A DNA stretch of 54,197 nt from Paenibacillus contaminans (GTDB taxonomy: Bacteria; Bacillota; Bacilli; Paenibacillales; NBRC-103111), in NCBI RefSeq assembly GCF_003285015.1, contig NZ_QMFB01000047.1:1-54197 (forward strand), in the 5' to 3' direction. Below, in pieces: positions 1 to 13,189 of this stretch. The notes beneath the pieces were generated by a model, which worked only from the letters and a program-made list of their open reading frames with translations, did not search any database and was not told the DNA's origin. Each line of letters starts with the position of its first letter. Positions within the stretch are counted from its first letter, which is position 1. A program made the position numbers and the translations under genes.

Positions 1-48
1 CTGCGAATGAGCGAGCATTCGTGAGAAAACCGCTACGAACAGAGGGAG

Positions 49-345
49 TTGCGTTTGCCTCATTAACTCGCCGAAACACTGTTTTCGGCGAGAGATAGAG
101 TGGCTTGCCTCACTGATAGTTGCGTTATCCTCACTAGTTCGCCGGAACACGGTTATCGGCGAGAAATAGTGAGGCTTGCCTCACTGATAGTTGCGTTATC
201 CTCACTAGTTCGCCGGAACACGGTTTTCGGCGAGAAATAGTGAAGCTTGCCTCACTGATAGTTGCGTTATCCTCACTAGTTCGCCGGAACACGGTTATCG
301 GCGAGAAATAGTGAGGCTTGCCTCACTGATAGCCTTTGCCTTACT
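49..345. repeat. Tandem 71-bp palindromic repeats
   Basis: A unit starting GCTTGCCTCACTGATAG recurs at 103, 174, 245 and 316, a period of exactly 71 bases, with a diverged unit before it from 49. Each unit holds a large imperfect palindrome: CTCACTA pairs with TAGTGAG, and inside it TCGCCG pairs with CGGCGA around an AACACGG-containing loop. Units differ by only a few bases (for example GGTTATCGG against GGTTTTCGG). Related single copies lie at about 12957-13165 (inverted) and 44637-44826. No ORF or transposase accompanies it. It resembles a REP/BIME-type element; its function is unknown. Bases 346-449 hold nothing I can identify. Confidence 0.9.
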
Positions 346-449
346 AATCTTCTCGGACACAAGTCATCAACGGCAATGCAGTTGCATCTTTTGCTCGGAA
401 GTTTTCGCCGTCCCTTGACCGTGCGGCAAATCCTGCTCTGTCCGTGCCC

Positions 450-2777
450 TTACCCGGCATGCTCCTTGCGGAATTTAACGGGGGTCACCCCGTATTTTTC
501 TTTAAACAGCATGCTGAAGTAAGGGAGATTGTAATAGCCGAGCGAGTTGGCGACGTCGGTAATATTCATTTTTTTGTCGTTGATCAGCAGCTCCCGCGCT
601 TTTTGCAGCTTGTGGCCGGTTACGAAGCTCGAGAAATTGACGCCGGTGCTTTCTTTGAAAATTTTGCTCAGGTAGTTGGCCGTAATATGAAATTGCTCCG
701 CCACGCTGTTCAGCGAAATGTCTTTATCGATGTTGTCTACAATGTACTGCGAAATGTTCGCGACGAACTGCTCGTCGATCGAGCTGACGCGCGCGCTCAT
801 CCATTCCGTATAGCGGGCGGCAAGCGAGAGGAACCATTGCCGGCAGTCTTCGAGCGACTCCATTTCCCGAAGCTTGGCGAGCATCGTATGCTTATCCAGC
901 TCGCTGTCCTCGATCCGGCGTTCCTGAACGGCATGACTGAATATGGTTAGCACTTGCATAAGTATGTTTTGCACATACATGTAACTGACTTTTTCCTCCT
1001 GCAAAAAGTTGAAAATATACGTCAGCTGATTGGTGAGCTGCGTTTTTTTGCTGGTTTTCAAGTGGGAAAGCAGCTCGTCGAAAACATCCGGCTCCATATA
1101 TTTCCCGCCATTCTCCTGCTGCCGCACCAGATCCGGCGTGAACAGCCGGCCATATCCGCATATAAAGCCGTACTGCAAGTAATGGTCCGTCTGCTTATAC
1201 ATGTGCTGCAAGCCGGAAATTTGCGGAGTATGTTCGCTTATCGCCATATTGCATTTGAGACCGGCGTGCTCGTTGCACAGCTCGAGAAGAAGATGGGGCT
1301 CGCGTAAAATTTTCTCGCTGCTGTCGAAGTTCACGACGGACACGATCCGGTTCTGGCTGACGGAGATGCTCCGGCACGAGCTTTCGCCCGTAAAATAACC
1401 GTCGATCGCTTCCATCAAGGTGAAGATGACGAACTCCCGCTGCTTGGGGGAGAGCCCTACGAGCTCCTTCGGTTGTATTTCCGTAGCCATGATCAGGAAG
1501 CCGTCATGCTTCCATTCCACACCTGCGACCTTCAGCTTTTCGCGTATCTCCTCTTCCGTGCCCCCGTAATCCCCATTGATTAGCAAGTCGAATAACATTT
1601 TGTGCCGGATTACCGGCTGATTGTGCTGAATGGTCCCTTCCATTTCTTCCATCTTGCTGGACAAGCTCGTGATGACTTTGTCGATAAAGGTGATTTCATT
1701 CATATTGTCGTAGGACAAATTGAACTTCCCGGCTGCCGTGTTCATCAGTTGGCGGATGGGCTTGTGCACGTTTTTCGTAATGATGCGAAGCCCTGCGAGC
1801 GTAAATAAAACGACCGCAATCAAAATGGCTACGGCAAACTGCTTGGCTACCGATAATTGTTTATTTAAGGCCTCGATCGGCGTGACCGAGATGTACTTCC
1901 AATTGTGAATCGTCGAAGAAATCCAGGAAACCCCTTGCATGTGACCGTCCAACTGTACGGTTGTAAAACCCTCCTTCCGTTCCGCCATCTCGTTCATAAA
2001 AGGAAGATCGTGCGCTGTGCCGTTTAACGCATTTTTATCGCTGTGCGCAAGAATATCGCCGGCCTGATTGATGATGCCGAGATCGTAATCCATCCGGGTA
2101 TACTGATTGATCGCCTCCAGGAAGCGCTGCTCGTCGATGTTGACGATGACGGCGCCCGTTTTCTCCGCGGCTGACTTGTACAACGGCAGCGAATAGGCGA
2201 GGGTGAGGACCGGCCGGTCGCTCCACACCTTGCTGTTCTCGCGCGGGCTGTTCCAATATACGTTGTCGTTCGAGGCCATCACCTTTTGAATCGGATCGAC
2301 CTTAATATACCGCTGATTGTAATTGTCCGGATCGGAAGCGTTAAAGACGACTCCTTCCCGAGAGGATATGAGCGTATCATCCGATATCCGATAGATGTAG
2401 ATCGAATCGATAAAGTTGTTATGTTGGGCATAATCCGACACGATGCCATATAAATCGACGATCATAGCCGGATCGAAGGTTGCCGAGCCCGACAAAAACG
2501 TATTAATGCTGTTCTCCCTATTAATGGAGACGAACCGTTCGAAGATGAAAGACTGCAAATTTGCGAGCCTCGTATCCGCGGCAATTTGGACTTGGGTCAA
2601 AAATCGTTTGTTGGAAATGTTGATTTCCTTGGATAACGTCTTGTTGAAGTAGGAGATCAGGATCAAGGTAATGATTCCGATGACGAAGATCGCAAAAGCG
2701 GAATACAAAACGAGCATTTTTCTGTACTGGTTTCGATTGAAAAGGACAGTCCATCTCTGTGTCTTTTTATGCGGCAT
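450..2777 (-). CDS. Membrane-bound AraC-family regulator (sensor and HTH in one chain)
   Basis: 775 residues. One membrane segment lies near residues 22-44 and a second near 316-338. They bracket an extracellular region of about 270 residues that resembles a double Cache sensor. The C-terminal 110 residues (from about 665) form a two-helix-turn-helix AraC domain (ANYLSKIFKESTG, then DVANSLGYYNLPYFSMLFK). Proteins of this design occur beside LplAB-YtcP-type sugar importers in Paenibacillus and Bacillus and control them in cis. It diverges from the importer at 3073, which fits that role. The start is the ATG with GAGGGGG upstream. A near-perfect cre site lies 49 bases before the start, suggesting CcpA control. 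The inducer is unknown. Confidence 0.9.
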   Translation of the reverse strand: MPHKKTQRWTVLFNRNQYRKMLVLYSAFAIFVIGIITLILISYFNKTLSKEINISNKRFLTQVQIAADTRLANLQSFIFERFVSINRENSINTFLSGSATFDPAMIVDLYGIVSDYAQHNNFIDSIYIYRISDDTLISSREGVVFNASDPDNYNQRYIKVDPIQKVMASNDNVYWNSPRENSKVWSDRPVLTLAYSLPLYKSAAEKTGAVIVNIDEQRFLEAINQYTRMDYDLGIINQAGDILAHSDKNALNGTAHDLPFMNEMAERKEGFTTVQLDGHMQGVSWISSTIHNWKYISVTPIEALNKQLSVAKQFAVAILIAVVLFTLAGLRIITKNVHKPIRQLMNTAAGKFNLSYDNMNEITFIDKVITSLSSKMEEMEGTIQHNQPVIRHKMLFDLLINGDYGGTEEEIREKLKVAGVEWKHDGFLIMATEIQPKELVGLSPKQREFVIFTLMEAIDGYFTGESSCRSISVSQNRIVSVVNFDSSEKILREPHLLLELCNEHAGLKCNMAISEHTPQISGLQHMYKQTDHYLQYGFICGYGRLFTPDLVRQQENGGKYMEPDVFDELLSHLKTSKKTQLTNQLTYIFNFLQEEKVSYMYVQNILMQVLTIFSHAVQERRIEDSELDKHTMLAKLREMESLEDCRQWFLSLAARYTEWMSARVSSIDEQFVANISQYIVDNIDKDISLNSVAEQFHITANYLSKIFKESTGVNFSSFVTGHKLQKARELLINDKKMNITDVANSLGYYNLPYFSMLFKEKYGVTPVKFRKEHAG

Positions 2778-2825
2778 CCGACATCCCCCTCTAAACGGCT
2801 AAACGAAATGACATGCTTATAAAGC

Positions 2826-2839
2826 TGTCAGCGCTTTCA
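2826..2839. promoter_or_regulatory. Putative cre site (CcpA operator)
   Basis: TGTCAGCGCTTTCA fits the 14-base Bacillus cre consensus TGWNANCGNTNWCA at every defined position. It lies between the divergent regulator gene (ending upstream at 2777) and the importer operon (first start 3073). Repression of the regulator by CcpA would place the locus under carbon catabolite control. The rest of the 295-base gap is AT-rich with several TTTTCG runs at 2917-2940. Confidence 0.65.
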
Positions 2840-3072
2840 TGGACAGCTTACCTAGATGTTAGCACGTAACCGGGAGAACGACAAACCTAGAATAAAAAAG
2901 TAGCGTATATCTCTAATTTTTCGTTGTTTTCGTTTTTTCGAATTCCCCAAAATAACAGCGGATTTCGTAAGTTTTTCGGACTGCACAGCGAATCATTAAG
3001 CGGTTACATTAAACCTATCAGCAAATGGATCAACAAAATTCATGCAACAGGAGTAAAGGAGAGAAATACCAG

Positions 3073-4044
3073 ATGACTGCAATGAGCCCGGAAGCGCCGA
3101 CTTCCGGAAAACCGATTCTTCACAAGGAAATGCACAGGCGCAAAGGAATGCTGAAGGAATATTATACGCATCGTTACTTGCTGCTCATGCTTGTTCCAGG
3201 AATTCTTTATTATATCGTTTTCAAATATCTTCCGATGTACGGCATCATCCTAGCGTTCAAGGATTTTCGAATTATGGAAGGCGTATTCGCGAGTCCCTGG
3301 ATCGGGTTCAAGCATTTTTCCGATATTTTGGATTCGCCCGATTTTTGGTTCGTGTTCCGCAACACCTTGGTGCTCAGCTTCTATAAGCTCATCTTTTCAT
3401 TCCCGGCTCCGATCATTCTTGCGCTTCTGCTTAATGAGGTAAGGGCTGCTTTCTTCAAAAAGTTTATACAAACGATTACGTATTTGCCCCACTTCCTGTC
3501 GTGGATCATATTGTCAGGGATTTTGATGAATGTGCTTTCACCTTCCACGGGCATCGTCAACGTCATTCTGACTTCGCTCGGCTTCGATCCGATTTTCTTC
3601 TTCGGCGATGCGGACTGGTTCAGAACGCTGCTTGTCAGCTCCTCCATATGGAAAGAAGTCGGCTGGGGAACGATCATTTACTTGGCGGCGCTAGCGGCAG
3701 TCGATCCTCAGCAATATGAAGCTGCCGTATTGGACGGCGCCAACAAGTTTCAGCAGACGATACACGTCACGCTGCCGGCTATTTTACCGATGATCATCAT
3801 CATGTTTATTTTCGCGATCGGCGGCATTGTGAATGACGATTTCGACCAAATCTTCAATATGTATAACCCCGCCGTGTATTCGGTTTCAGACGTGTTATCC
3901 ACCTTCGTTTATCGAATGGGGCTGGAGAACATGATGTACAGCTTCTCGACTGCGGCAGGCTTATTCAAAAATATTATCGCGTTTGCATTAGTTATCGGAA
4001 CAAACTATATCGTGAGAAAATACAGCGAATACGGGCTTTGGTAA
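3073..4044 (+). CDS. Sugar ABC transporter permease, LplB/MalF type
   Basis: 323 residues. It is a binding-protein-dependent permease with six predicted membrane segments; the first is LLLMLVPGILYYIVF. The EAA loop that docks the ATPase is recognisable as QQYEAAVLDGANKFQQTIHV, near residue 220. The start is set at the ATG at 3073 because AAAGGAGAG lies nine bases upstream; an in-frame ATG at 3025 lacks such a site. It is the first gene of an operon with the permease at 4058, the lipoprotein at 5067 and the lyase at 6777. Its likely cargo is oligosaccharides released by that lyase. No ATPase gene is present. Confidence 0.92.
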   Translation: MTAMSPEAPTSGKPILHKEMHRRKGMLKEYYTHRYLLLMLVPGILYYIVFKYLPMYGIILAFKDFRIMEGVFASPWIGFKHFSDILDSPDFWFVFRNTLVLSFYKLIFSFPAPIILALLLNEVRAAFFKKFIQTITYLPHFLSWIILSGILMNVLSPSTGIVNVILTSLGFDPIFFFGDADWFRTLLVSSSIWKEVGWGTIIYLAALAAVDPQQYEAAVLDGANKFQQTIHVTLPAILPMIIIMFIFAIGGIVNDDFDQIFNMYNPAVYSVSDVLSTFVYRMGLENMMYSFSTAAGLFKNIIAFALVIGTNYIVRKYSEYGLW

Positions 4045-4057
4045 GGGGGGAAATGCT

Positions 4058-4933
4058 ATGAAGCTAACATCCGGAGAGAAGGTTTTTCAAGGCTTTAACT
4101 ATGTGTTCCTGGCTTTGCTCGGGCTTGCTACGATATATCCGCTATGGGAGGTTGTCCGCATTTCCCTCAGCACGCCTGCCGAAGCAAGCCGTATGGCGTT
4201 TGCGCTGTGGCCGAAAGAGATTTCATGGGACGCCTACAACCACGTGCTTAACAATTCGTTTATATGGACCGGCTACAAAAACACCATTTATAGAATGGTG
4301 CTCGGGACCGCAATCCAAATGGTGCTTACCGTCTTGGTTGCCTATCCGTTGTCGCGCAAAAAGCTGCCGCACCGTTCCGCTTTTACGCTGTTTGTCGTAT
4401 TTACGATGTTCTTCTCGGGCGGACTGATTCCGGAGTATTTACTCATCCAGCATTACTTGCATCTGGGCAACACGATTTGGGCTTTGGTTTTGCCGCCCGC
4501 AATCAATACGTTCTCCATGCTGATCGTGCGCAACTATTTTATGGCCATCCCGCATGAAATCGAAGAGTCCGCCAAAATAGACGGCGCCAGCGATCTTAGA
4601 ATATTGTCGTATATCATGGTTCCGCTTTCGATACCTATTCTCGTCACCATAGGCTTGTGGTCGCTCGTCGCACACTGGAACGCCTGGTTCGACGCTTTGA
4701 TTTTTATAAGAAACGGTACGGACTATCCGCTTCAGATGGTTCTTCGCAAGATTATTATCGAAGCGACTCCGATGTTCGACGGTACGGCCGGCAGCGACGT
4801 GTCGGTCAATATTGCGGCGGAAACGATCAAAGCGGCATCGATCATCGTCGGTACCCTGCCGATTGTGATGATCTATCCGTTCATTCAGAAATATTTTATC
4901 AAAGGCGTTATGATAGGCTCCCTCAAAGGCTAA
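4058..4933 (+). CDS. Carbohydrate ABC transporter permease, YtcP/MalG type
   Basis: 291 residues. It is the second half of the permease pair, with the conserved loop EIEESAKIDGASDLRILSYI near residue 175 that contacts the ATPase. The C-terminal tail IQKYFIKGVMIGSLKG is typical of the family. It follows the first permease by 13 bases and has its own GGGGGG ribosome site. An ATG five bases earlier stops after two codons and cannot be the start. It acts with the permease at 3073 and the binding protein at 5067. Confidence 0.92.
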   Translation: MKLTSGEKVFQGFNYVFLALLGLATIYPLWEVVRISLSTPAEASRMAFALWPKEISWDAYNHVLNNSFIWTGYKNTIYRMVLGTAIQMVLTVLVAYPLSRKKLPHRSAFTLFVVFTMFFSGGLIPEYLLIQHYLHLGNTIWALVLPPAINTFSMLIVRNYFMAIPHEIEESAKIDGASDLRILSYIMVPLSIPILVTIGLWSLVAHWNAWFDALIFIRNGTDYPLQMVLRKIIIEATPMFDGTAGSDVSVNIAAETIKAASIIVGTLPIVMIYPFIQKYFIKGVMIGSLKG

Positions 4934-4941
4934 CGCCAAAA

Positions 4942-4973
4942 GGCCGGTCCGTCGTTTGCGCGATCGGCCGGCC
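4942..4973 (+). other. Intercistronic hairpin before the binding-protein gene
   Basis: A 13-base stem starting GGCCGG, with one mismatch and two G-T pairs around a TTTGCG loop, lies just after the permease stop. No T-run follows, so it is not a normal terminator. Such hairpins between permease and binding-protein genes often stabilise the downstream mRNA; that role here is inference. Confidence 0.45.
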
Positions 4974-5066
4974 GGCAAAGCACTGCCGCGGCTTATGCCG
5001 CTCAATATTTAGATTTACCTCGCAAGAGGTTTATCTCATATAATACAAACTTAAGGAGGGTTTTAC

Positions 5067-6692
5067 ATGCAAGAAAAGAAAAAGATCGGCGCCTTGTTGC
5101 TATCCGTTTCGGTAGCGATGGCGGCGCTGGCCGGCTGTGCCGGCGGAGACAAAAATACCGGTGCTTCGGGATCGCCATCCCCTTCGTCCAGCGTGAAGCC
5201 GGCTGAAAGCGCGAAGCCGGAGGAGCCGGTCAAGCTCACGATCAAGCCGCAGAACGATAAGCAGCAGGATCCGAACTCGGCGGTTACGAAAGAAATCGAG
5301 AAATTGTTCAATGTCAAAATCGAGTACGTCTATTTGGATCGCAGCAAGGATGCCGAGCTCCTGAACCTGCGTATTTCCTCCGGCGAGATTCCGGACGTCA
5401 TGATGCTGAGCCCCGCATTGTTCAGCTCGTACAGCCAACAGGGCATTTTGGCCGAAATTCCGATGGATCTGATCGAGAAGCATGCGCCGACTTGGCTGAA
5501 GCAGGTGAAGCAGAACGGCGGCGAGAACATTCTGGAATTTTATAAAGTAAACGGCAAGCTTTACGGTCTTCCGATGATTACGTCGGATGCGTACAACTAC
5601 GTTCCGATCTGGCGCGACGACTGGCTGAAAAACGTCGGTATCGATAAAATTCCGGCTTCGCTGAAGGAAGCTGAAGAAGCATTCTACAAATTCGTCAATG
5701 AAGATCCGGACAAAAACGGCAAGAAGGATACGTATGCGCTTTCGAACTTCGGCATTAAAGCCGTATACGGCGCTTTCGGCTTGCAGCCGAGCATTTGGAT
5801 GGAGCGCGACGGCGGCGTGAAATACAGCTCCTTGCTTCCTGAAATGAAGGATGCGCTTACGCTTTTGAATAAATGGTACAAAGACGGACTTATCGATCCG
5901 GAATTCATAACCGGCGAGAACAAAGGCCAATATTGGGCAAACACGGTATCGATGTGGAACGGTAAAATCGGCTTCAGCGTACCGGGAACTTATTACCACG
6001 TCAATCCTAAGCTGAATCCGGACGATCCGAGCGATCTGGGCTCCGGCAACTGGCAGAACTTCAAGAAGCTCCAAGGCGAAAGCGCAACGTATGCGCCGGG
6101 TATGCCGCTGGTCGGTCCTACCGGTCTGAGCGGTATCGAAAAATGGGGCGTAACGAGCGGCTCTGCGGTCGGATTGGGCAAAGACGTAGCGAAAGATCCT
6201 AAGAAAATGATCAAATGGCTGGAAATGATCGAGAAGCTCAACACGGACGAGGAGTACTACAGACTTGCGCAATTCGGGATCAAGGGCGAAATGTGGGATA
6301 TCAATCCGGTAACGAGCCTGCCGACGATGAAAGAAGAGTTCAAGGACAAGAAGGGCATTATTGCAGCGGGTCCGAGCGGTACGGCATTCCAAATGTCCAA
6401 CTTCGACATGGTGCGCAAAAACACGATGAGCCCTCAGCTGCTCGAATTTGCGAAGAAATATGCGATGGTAACGGACAAGTACGAGCAAGTCGTTTGGGCG
6501 GCTCTGCCTTCTGACGGCAAGTACAAAGCGAATCTCGACAAGAAGATCGGCGAAACGACCATTCAATTCATTACCGGCCAGAAGAAGCTGGACGAGTGGG
6601 ACAAGTATGTAGAAGAAATGAATACGAAGTACGGCTTGAACGAGCTGACGCAAGAAGCGAACGACTGGTACACGAAGTATAAGAAGAAATAA
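5067..6692 (+). CDS. Extracellular solute-binding lipoprotein (LplA-like, family 1)
   Basis: 541 residues. A lipoprotein signal peptide ends in the lipobox LAGC, with the lipidated cysteine at residue 24. A Ser/Pro/Gly linker follows, then a large sugar-binding fold. Recognisable family parts are the NEDPDKNGKKDTYAL calcium-like loop and the C-terminal LTQEANDWYTKYKKK; the paralog at 36121 has DPDGNGKDDTIGF and VNDWYTKK at the same places. It captures an oligosaccharide outside the membrane for the two permeases upstream. The start is clear from AAGGAGGG seven bases before the ATG. It is probably the best expressed gene of the operon, being flanked by hairpins at 4942 and 6701. Confidence 0.93.
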   Translation: MQEKKKIGALLLSVSVAMAALAGCAGGDKNTGASGSPSPSSSVKPAESAKPEEPVKLTIKPQNDKQQDPNSAVTKEIEKLFNVKIEYVYLDRSKDAELLNLRISSGEIPDVMMLSPALFSSYSQQGILAEIPMDLIEKHAPTWLKQVKQNGGENILEFYKVNGKLYGLPMITSDAYNYVPIWRDDWLKNVGIDKIPASLKEAEEAFYKFVNEDPDKNGKKDTYALSNFGIKAVYGAFGLQPSIWMERDGGVKYSSLLPEMKDALTLLNKWYKDGLIDPEFITGENKGQYWANTVSMWNGKIGFSVPGTYYHVNPKLNPDDPSDLGSGNWQNFKKLQGESATYAPGMPLVGPTGLSGIEKWGVTSGSAVGLGKDVAKDPKKMIKWLEMIEKLNTDEEYYRLAQFGIKGEMWDINPVTSLPTMKEEFKDKKGIIAAGPSGTAFQMSNFDMVRKNTMSPQLLEFAKKYAMVTDKYEQVVWAALPSDGKYKANLDKKIGETTIQFITGQKKLDEWDKYVEEMNTKYGLNELTQEANDWYTKYKKK

Positions 6693-6700
6693 AGAACTTC

Positions 6701-6746
6701 TAGAGGGAACGGGCTTGGATGAGAGACAAGCCCGTATGCCCCTCTA
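6701..6746 (+). other. Nested hairpin between binding protein and lyase genes
   Basis: An inner perfect 9-base stem (ACGGGCTTG with CAAGCCCGT) sits inside an outer 7-base stem (TAGAGGG with CCCTCTA). There is no T-run directly after it. It could be a leaky terminator or an mRNA stabiliser that lowers lyase expression relative to the binding protein. The lyase start follows 30 bases later. Confidence 0.6.
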
Positions 6747-6749
6747 TGA

Positions 6750-12275
<5,526 letters not shown>

Positions 12276-12290
12276 ATGTTTCAATTATAA

Positions 12291-12333
12291 ATGGTTGGGC
12301 AGCTCGCTGTGGCTGCTCAGCCATTTTCTTTTT
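12291..12333 (+). terminator. Terminator of polysaccharide operon A
   Basis: A 13-base stem (ATGGTTGGGCAGC with GCTGCTCAGCCAT, two G-T pairs) and an 8-base loop are followed by TTTTCTTTTT, 15 bases after the lyase stop. Confidence 0.85.
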
Positions 12334-12364
12334 GGCTGCTAGCGGTTCTTTTATTAGATGAACA

Positions 12365-12408
12365 AACTTGTTACTATATAGCAAAGCATGCTTAATTAGT
12401 AACAAGTT
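12365..12408. promoter_or_regulatory. Perfect 12-bp inverted repeat, candidate operator
   Basis: AACTTGTTACTA and TAGTAACAAGTT are exact reverse complements with 20 bases between them. They lie 36 bases before the GTG start at 12445. No T-run follows, so termination is unlikely. The arms are spaced like the half-sites of a dimeric repressor or a cruciform-forming site. The cognate protein is unknown. Confidence 0.55.
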
Positions 12409-12444
12409 CCATAAATAGAAGAGAAGACTCGGGAGGGGACGCGG

Positions 12445-12870
12445 GTGAAGTTTGTTTCGAGGAAGGAGCTATGGCTGTCGATCGTCATTTGGATAAGCAT
12501 TCTTTTGCTGGTTGGCGCAGGGTTGTCGCCGTTATTCAAGGAAGGAGCGGGCTACATCGGCGGGAGCATTATTTTTGTGCTTTGTACGTCTTTTGCCGGA
12601 TTTATGGCTTGGCTCTGGTTAGGTACGAATTATGAGCTTGGCGAGAAGGAACTGATCGTCCGTAGCGGACCGATCGCCAAATCGATTCCTTACGACGGGA
12701 TTGCCAAAGCAAACCGAACCAGCTCTTGGCTTGCGAGCAGCGCGCTTTCCAGCCGCAGAGTCGAAATTTTTTTTAATAAATATGATTTTATTCATCTTTC
12801 GCCATTGGATGAAACGACTTTCTTGGCGGAGTTGAAAAAGCGATGCCCGCATGCGCGCATCGAAGAATAA
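12445..12870 (+). CDS. Small membrane protein with bacterial PH-like domain
   Basis: 141 residues. Two membrane segments (about 9-29 and 35-57) are followed by a short soluble domain of about 80 residues. The pattern NYELGEKELIVRSGPIAKSI, then a region with DETTFLAELKKRCPHARIEE at the end, matches the bPH/DUF1200 group of unknown function. The start is GTG, with GGGAGGGG six bases before it. It is a single-gene unit between terminators, with a perfect inverted repeat in its promoter region. A similar design appears at 44053. Confidence 0.7.
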   Translation: MKFVSRKELWLSIVIWISILLLVGAGLSPLFKEGAGYIGGSIIFVLCTSFAGFMAWLWLGTNYELGEKELIVRSGPIAKSIPYDGIAKANRTSSWLASSALSSRRVEIFFNKYDFIHLSPLDETTFLAELKKRCPHARIEE

Positions 12871-12871
12871 T

Positions 12872-12916
12872 AGAAGCTTCTATCTCCACTCGCAGTGGGG
12901 GTGGAGGCTTCTTTAT
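12872..12916 (+). terminator. Imperfect terminator after the PH-like gene
   Basis: AGAAGC and CTCCAC pair with GTGGAG and GCTTCT, with a 6-base bulge on the left side and a loop of about 11 bases. A short T-rich tail (CTTCTTTAT) follows. Confidence 0.5.
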
Positions 12917-12956
12917 CCCGTTCATGCATGCTCCATGCCGCTGAAGATTTGTATTC

Positions 12957-13165
12957 TGGAGAAATAGTAAGGAAAAGTTTACTGTTCATAAGGCAAACCT
13001 CACGATCTCTCGCCCAAAACCCGTGTTCCGGCGAGTTAATGAGGCAAATGCTACTATCAGTGAGGTAAACGAAAGGAATAGTGAAGTTTGCCTCACGAAC
13101 GGGCGAGAGCAAGCCTGCTACTGGCGAAATAGTACGGATAGCCTCATAAACAATAAGGTTTTCTA
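12957..13165. repeat. Inverted dispersed copy of the 71-bp palindromic repeat
   Basis: Read on the minus strand, 12967-13035 gives a TTTGCCTCATTAACTCGCCGGAACACGG-type unit continuing into GCGAGAGAT and GAGGTTTGCC. That matches the units at 49-345. The flank AGTTTACTGTTCATAAGGC at about 12977 is repeated in opposite orientation near 44795-44815. Further degenerate half-units run to about 13165. The gap 12917-13189 contains no gene. Confidence 0.85.
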
Positions 13166-13189
13166 CACTAACGAACGGCTCAGGCAAAA

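Noticed and set aside
49..345. CRISPR array
   Set aside because: The 71-bp units are contiguous and nearly identical along their whole length, with no unique spacers and no cas genes.
5100..6653. 517-codon open frame on the minus strand opposite the solute-binding protein gene
   Set aside because: Arginine- and histidine-rich composition, no ribosome site and no recognisable domain; it mirrors a well supported gene.
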